Positions 58,514 through 64,000 of a stretch of DNA of 64,000 nt are shown here, one piece after another. The position numbers were made by a program, and so were the translations under genes. A model generated the notes under the pieces. The model saw only the letters and a program-made list of their open reading frames with translations, did no database searches and was not told the origin of the DNA. Each line of letters opens with the position of its first letter. Positions within the stretch are counted from its first letter, which is position 1. Source of the DNA: Mayamaea pseudoterrestris (lineage: Eukaryota > Bacillariophyta > Bacillariophyceae > Sellaphorales > Sellaphoraceae); assembly GCA_027923505.1 (NCBI GenBank), contig BROI01000001.1:1978001-2042000 (forward strand), read 5' to 3'.

Positions 58514-60826
58514 TTGATCTTACCAAAAGCATAATGATAGGTGAGAATGCTTCAAATGATGCTGATAGTCAAAGTTCTGTGGTTGCTGCCGCTGCCGCTG
58601 CGGGACATACAGTCGCACAGAATACAGCGTATCTACTCCTGTTTTGCCAGGAAAACATGAGTTGTCCAACATTGTAAGTGTTATGAGTACCTCATGTATA
58701 CCTTGTCTAAAGGTGGCAATGGCTAAAAAGACAATCACATCCATAGTTTGATTGGTTCAGATTTATAGACTGTGCTGTTTTTCTATTTGGCCCATCTACT
58801 CCCACAGCTTTCCCAAAACTTGAGCTTCCCAGGTTTGTTTGGGTTTGTTGGCCTCATTGATACTTTGGCTGAAGGTGGCAATGTTTGTAATTGATGGGGA
58901 TGCCCAGCGGACCTGGTGGTGTGGTGTGGCGACGTACGGGATACTTAGCTATGTGGAAGCAAGCATGTCTATTCCACAAACTTGATGGATTTGCATGACC
59001 ACCAAGGTTGCAGAGGTTGATTGACCTTACCAAAAGCATAATGAAAGGTGGGAATGCTTTGAATGATGGGGATCACCAAAGTTCTGTGGGTGCTGCCGCT
59101 GCTGCTGCTGCGTGACATACAGTCGCACGGAATACAGCGTATCTACTCCTGTTTTGCCAGGAAAACATGAGTTGTCCAACATTGTAAGTGCTATAAGTTC
59201 CTCATGTATACCTTGTCTAAAGGTGGCAATGGCTAAAAAGACAATCACATCCATAGTTTGATTGGTTTGGATTTATAGACTGTGCTGTTGTTCTATTTGG
59301 CCCATCTACTCCCACAGCTTTCCCAAAACTTGAGCTTGCCAGGTTTGTTTGGGTTTGTTGGCCTCATTGATACTTTGGCTGAAGGTGGCAATGTTTGTAA
59401 TTGATGGGGATGCCCAGCGGACCTGGTGGTGTGGTGTGGCGACGTACGGGATACTTAGCTATGTGGAAGCAAGCATATCTACTCCCAAAACTTGTAGGAT
59501 TTGCATGACCACCAAGGTTGCAGAGGTTGATTGACCTTACCAAAAGCATAATGATAGGTGGGAATGCTTCAAATGATGGGGATCACCAAAGTTCTGTGGG
59601 TGCTGCCGCTGCTGCTGCTGCGTGACATACAGTCGCACGGAATACAGCGTATCTACTCCTGTTTTGCCAGGAAAACATGAGTTGTCCAACATTGTAAGTG
59701 CTATAAGTTCCTCATGTATACCTTGTCTAAAGGTGGCAATGGCTAAAAAGACAATCACATCCATAGTTTGATTGGTTCGGATTTATAGACTGTGCTGTTG
59801 TCTCTATTTGGCCCATCTACTCCCACAGCTTTCCCAAAACTTGAGCTTGCCAGGTTTGTTTGGGTTTGTTGGCCTCATTGATACTTTGGCTGAAGGTGGC
59901 AATGTTTGTAATTGATGGGGATGCCCAGCGGACCTGGTGGTGTGGTGTGGCGACGTACGGGATACTTAGCTATGTGGAAGCAAGCATATCTATTCCCAAA
60001 ACTTGTAGGATTTGCATGACCACCAAGGTTGCAGAGGTTGATTGACCTTACCAAAAGCATAATGAAAGGTGGGAGTGCTTCAAATGATGGGGATCACCAA
60101 AGTTCTGTGGGTGCTGCCGCTGCTGCTGCGTGACATACAGTCGCATGGAATACAGCGTATCTACTCCTGTTTTGCCAGGAAAACATGAGTTGTCCAACAT
60201 TGTAAGTGCTATAAGTTCCTCATGTATACCTTGTCTAAAGGTGGCAATGGCTAAAAAGACAATCACATTCATAGTTTGATTGGTTTGGATTTATAGACTG
60301 TGCTGTTGTTCTATTTAGCGGCCCATCTACTCCCACAGCTTTCCCAAAACTTGAGCTTGCCAGGTTTGTTTGGGTTTGTTGGCCTCATTGATACTTTGGC
60401 TGAAGGTGGCAATGTTTGTAATTGATGGGGATGCCCAGCGGACCTGGTGGTGTGGTGTGGCGACGTACGGGATACTTAGCTATGTGGAAGCAAGCATATC
60501 TACTCCCAAAACTTGTAGGATTTGCATGACCACCAAGGTTGCAGAGGTTGATTGACCTTACCAAAAGCATAATGATAGGTGGGAATGCTTCAAATGATGG
60601 GGATCACCAAAGTTCTGTGGGTGCTGCCGCTGCTGCTGCGTGACATACAGTCGCACGGAATACAGCGTATCTACTCCTGTTTTGCCAGGAAAACATGAGT
60701 TGTCCAACATTGTAAGTGCTATAAGTTCCTCATGTATACCTTGTCTAAAGGTGGCAATGGCTAAAAAGGCAATCACATCCATAGTTTGATTGGTTCGGAT
60801 TTATAGACTGTGCTGTTGTTCTATTT
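58514..60826. repeat. Second copy of the 2,313-bp duplication
   Basis: It begins inside a monomer, at the junction CTATTT / TTGATCTTACC, which removes about 235 bp relative to a normal monomer. It ends at CTATTT (60826), where the ordinary monomer continues. I found almost no differences from 56201-58513 by eye, apart from one base at the junction. Confidence 0.88.
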
Positions 60827-60969
60827 GGCCCATCTACTCCCACAGCTTTCCCAAAACTTGAGCTTGCCAGGTTTGTTTGGGTTTGTTGGCCTCATTGATA
60901 CTTTGGCTGAAGGTGGCAATGTTTGTAATTGATGGGGATGCCCAGCGGACCTGGTGGTGTGGTGTGGCG

Positions 60970-63300
60970 ACGTATGGGATACTTAGCTATGTGGAAGCAA
61001 GCATATTTATTACCCAAACTTGAAGGATTTGCATGACCACCAAGGTTGCAGAGGTTGATTGACCTTACCAAAAGCATAATGATAGGTGGGAATGCTTCAA
61101 ATGATGGGGATCACCAAAGTTCTGTGGGTGCTGCCGCTGCTGCTGCGTGACATACAGTCGCACGGAATACAGCGTATCTACTCCTGTTTTGCCAGGAAAA
61201 CATGAGTTGTCCAACATTGTAAGTGTTATGAGTACCTCATGTATACCTTGTCTAAAGGTGGCAATGGCTAAAAAGACAATCACATCCATAGTTTGATTGG
61301 TTTGGATTTATAGACTGTGCTGTTGTTCTATTTAGTGGCCCATCTACTCCCACAGCTTTCCCAAAACTTGAGCTTGCCAGGTTTGTTTGGGTTTGTTGGC
61401 CTCATTGATACTTTGGCTGAAGGTGGCAATGTTTGTAATTGATGGGGATGCCCAGCGGACCTGGTGGTGTAGTGTGGCGATGTATGGGATACTTAGCTAT
61501 GTGGAAGCAAGCATATCTATTCCCAAAACTTGTAGGATTTGCATGACCACCAAGGTTGCAGAGGTTGATTGACCTTACCAAAAGCATAATGATAGGTGGG
61601 AATGCTTCAAATGATGGGGATCACCAAAGTTCTGTGGGTGCTGCCGCTGCTGCTGCTGCGTGACATACAGTCGCACGGAATACAGCGTATCTACTCCTGT
61701 TTTGCCAGGAAAACATGAGTTGTCCAACATTGTAAGTGCTATAAGTTCCTCATGTATACCTTGTCTAAAGGTGGCAATGGCTAAAAAGGCAATCACATCC
61801 ATAGTTTGATTGGTTTGGATTTATAGACTGTGCTGTTGTTCTATTTAGCGGCCCATCTACTCCCACAGCTTTCCCAAAACTTGAGCTTGCCAGGTTTGTT
61901 TGGGTTTGTTGGCCTCATTGATACTTTGGCTGAAGGTGGCAATGTTTGTAATTGATGGGGATGCCCAGCGGACCTGGTGGTGTGGTGTGGCAACGTACGG
62001 GATACTTAGCTATGTGGAAGCCAGCATATCTATTCCCAAAACTTGTAGGATTTGCATGACCGCCAAGGTTGCAGAGGTTGATTGACCTTACCAAAAGCAT
62101 AATGAAAGGTGGGAATGCTTCAAATGATGGGGATCACCAAAGTTCTGTGGGTGCTGCCGCTGCTGCTGCTGCGTGACATACAGTCGCACGGAATACAGCC
62201 TATCTACTCCTGTTTTGCCAGGAAAACATGAGTTGTCCAACATTGTAAGTGTCATAGTACCTCATGTATACCTTGTCTAAAGGTGGCAATGGCTAAAAAG
62301 ACAATCACATCCATAGTTTGATTGGTTCGGATTTATAGACTGTGCTGTTGTTCTATTTGGCCCATCTACTTCCAAAGCTTTCCCACAACTTGAGCTTGCC
62401 AGGTGTGTTTGGGTTTGTTGGCCTCATTGATATCTTAACTGAAGGTGGCAATGTTTGTAATTGATGGGGATGCCCAGCGGACCTGGTGGTGTGGTGTGGC
62501 GGTGTACGGGATACTTAGCTATGTGGAAGCAAGCATGTCTACTCCCAAAACTTGTAGGATTTGCATGACCACCAAGGTTGCAGAGGTTGATTGACCTTAC
62601 CAAAAGCATAATGAAAGGTGGGAATGCTTCAAATGATGGGGATCACCAAAGTTCTGTGGGTGCTGCTGCTGCTGCTGCAAGACATACAGTCGCATGGAAT
62701 ACAGCGTATCTACTCTTGTTTTGCCAGGAAAACATGAGTTGTCCAACATTGTAAGTGTTATAGGTTCCTCATGTATACCTTGTCTTAAGGTGGCAATGGC
62801 TAAAAAGACAATCACATCCAGAGTTTGATAGGTTCAGATTTATAGACTGTGCTGTTGTTCTTTTTAGCGGCCCATCTACTCCCACAGCGTTCCCAAAACT
62901 TAAGCTTGCCAGGTTTGTTTGGGTTTGTTGGCCTCATTGATATTTTGGCTGAAGGTGGCAATGTTTGTAATTGATGGGGATGCCCAGCGGACCTGGTGGT
63001 GTGGTGTGGCGATGTATGGGATACTTAGCTATGTGGAAGCAAGCATATCTACTCCCAAAACTTGTAGGATTTGCATGACCACCAAGGTTGCAGAGGTTGA
63101 TTGACCTTACCAAAAGCATAATGAAAGGTGGGAATGCTTCAAATGATGCGGATAGCCAAAGTTCTGTGGTTGCTGCTGCTGCTGGTGCGTGACCTACAGT
63201 CGCACGGAATACAGCGTATCTACTCCTGTTTTGCCAGGAAAACATGAGTTGTCCAACATTGTAAGTATTATAAGTTCCTCATGTAACCTTGTCTAAAGGT
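60970..63300. repeat. Source copy of a 2,331-bp segmental duplication
   Basis: The sequence from 60970 (ACGTATGGGATAC) reappears from 63301, at an offset of 2,331 bp, including copy-specific variants such as TGTAGTGTGGCGATG. Confidence 0.82.
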
Positions 63301-64000
63301 ACGTATGGGATACTTAGCTATGTGGAAGCAAGCATATTTATTACCCAAACTTGAAGGATTTGCATGACCACCAAGGTTGCAGAGGTTGATTGACCTTACC
63401 AAAAGCATAATGATAGGTGGGAATGCTTCAAATGATGGGGATCACCAAAGTTCTGTGGGTGCTGCCGCTGCTGCTGCGTGACATACAGTCGCACGGAATA
63501 CAGCGTATCTACTCCTGTTTTGCCAGGAAAACATGAGTTGTCCAACATTGTAAGTGTTATGAGTACCTCATGTATACCTTGTCTAAAGGTGGCAATGGCT
63601 AAAAAGACAATCACATCCATAGTTTGATTGGTTTGGATTTATAGACTGTGCTGTTGTTCTATTTAGTGGCCCATCTACTCCCACAGCTTTCCCAAAACTT
63701 GAGCTTGCCAGGTTTGTTTGGGTTTGTTGGCCTCATTGATACTTTGGCTGAAGGTGGCAATGTTTGTAATTGATGGGGATGCCCAGCGGACCTGGTGGTG
63801 TAGTGTGGCGATGTATGGGATACTTAGCTATGTGGAAGCAAGCATATCTATTCCCAAAACTTGTAGGATTTGCATGACCACCAAGGTTGCAGAGGTTGAT
63901 TGACCTTACCAAAAGCATAATGATAGGTGGGAATGCTTCAAATGATGGGGATCACCAAAGTTCTGTGGGTGCTGCCGCTGCTGCTGCTGCGTGACATACA
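63301..64000. repeat. Second copy of the 2,331-bp duplication, cut by the window edge
   Basis: It starts at the junction CTAAAGGT / ACGTATGGG and follows 60970-61669 without a difference that I can see up to the last base of the window. The array therefore continues past the right edge. Confidence 0.82.

Larger units (their letters stand above)
55893..64000. repeat. Tandem satellite array, monomer about 510 bp
   Basis: A monomer starting with GTGGCAATGGCTAAAAAG recurs at 55893, 56400, 56910, 57420, 57928, 58438, 58713, 59223, 59733, 60241, 60751, 61258, 61771, 62283, 62800 and 63599. Spacing is 507 to 517 bp apart from two truncated copies (58438-58712 and 63300-63598). Fourteen copies are full length and the last is cut by the window edge. 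The outermost left copy and the copies at 62,283-63,299 are the most diverged; inner copies differ by scattered bases. Each contains a short CTG/CCG triplet tract of variable length (for example near 56,780) and the motif GGTTTGTTTGGGTTTGTTGG. No transposase, terminal repeat or RNA gene is seen in the monomer. It could be a satellite or subtelomeric/heterochromatic block. Confidence 0.93.

Noticed and set aside
55893-64000. Array as a mobile element or CRISPR-like array
   Set aside because: The monomer has no transposase, terminal inverted repeats or target-site duplications, and the repeat-to-spacer layout of CRISPR is absent.
55893-64000. Telomere repeat
   Set aside because: The GGTTTGTTTGGGTTTG stretch appears only once per monomer and is not a short tandem telomere motif.

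Overview
This window is nuclear DNA from a photosynthetic eukaryote with a compact genome, most likely a diatom or close photosynthetic stramenopile. Eight spliced genes can be read; each has one GT-AG intron of 74 to 103 bp that joins two frames in phase. Five proteins begin with a signal peptide followed by a Phe at the predicted cleavage site (SAF, NAF, QAF, VAF or EAF), the hallmark of import into a secondary red-type plastid. The BTB protein and the Orc1-type AAA/STAND ATPase resemble families I know to be abundant in diatoms. There is no prokaryotic operon logic, and I see no virus-like element, retrotransposon, tRNA or rRNA.

Bases 1 to 55,400 hold about 26 protein genes on both strands with short gaps, many as divergent or convergent pairs. 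In order: ankyrin protein, membrane-anchored PhoX-like protein, Ser/Thr kinase, plastid fibrillin-like protein, TMEM70-like protein, PP2C phosphatase, dynactin-p24-like protein, acyl-CoA synthetase with a plastid/ER presequence, a UBA/ZnF-UBP/sirtuin fusion, exosome RNase PH-like subunit, farnesyltransferase alpha, WW protein, an orphan, a plastid membrane protein, a plastid DMT transporter, R3H-SUZ protein, BTB protein, anchored aspartic protease, VWA8, copine, a plastid kinase-PDZ-PP2C fusion, two low-complexity proteins, a STAND ATPase, a mitochondrial carrier, a PX protein, an OMA1-like protease, a SASA esterase and eIF2-beta.

From about 55,893 to the right edge the window is a tandem satellite with a monomer near 510 bp (14 full copies, two internally truncated copies and one cut by the edge). 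Two large out-of-register duplications lie on top of it: 2,313 bp (56,201-58,513 copied to 58,514-60,826) and 2,331 bp (60,970-63,300 copied from 63,301 past the edge). Both are nearly identical to their sources, so they are very recent or an assembly effect.

The most notable items are two multidomain signalling enzymes. One is a sirtuin carrying an HDAC6-like ubiquitin-tail zinc finger and a UBA domain. The other is a presumed plastid protein with kinase, PDZ and PP2C phosphatase domains in one chain. Also notable are a recurrent intergenic palindrome TACCGGTA, a STAND ATPase lacking its Walker A lysine, and a small duplicated relic of a STAND-like C-terminus between two unrelated genes. Most genes are unrelated housekeeping or signalling genes, and I do not see a multi-gene operon-like system.
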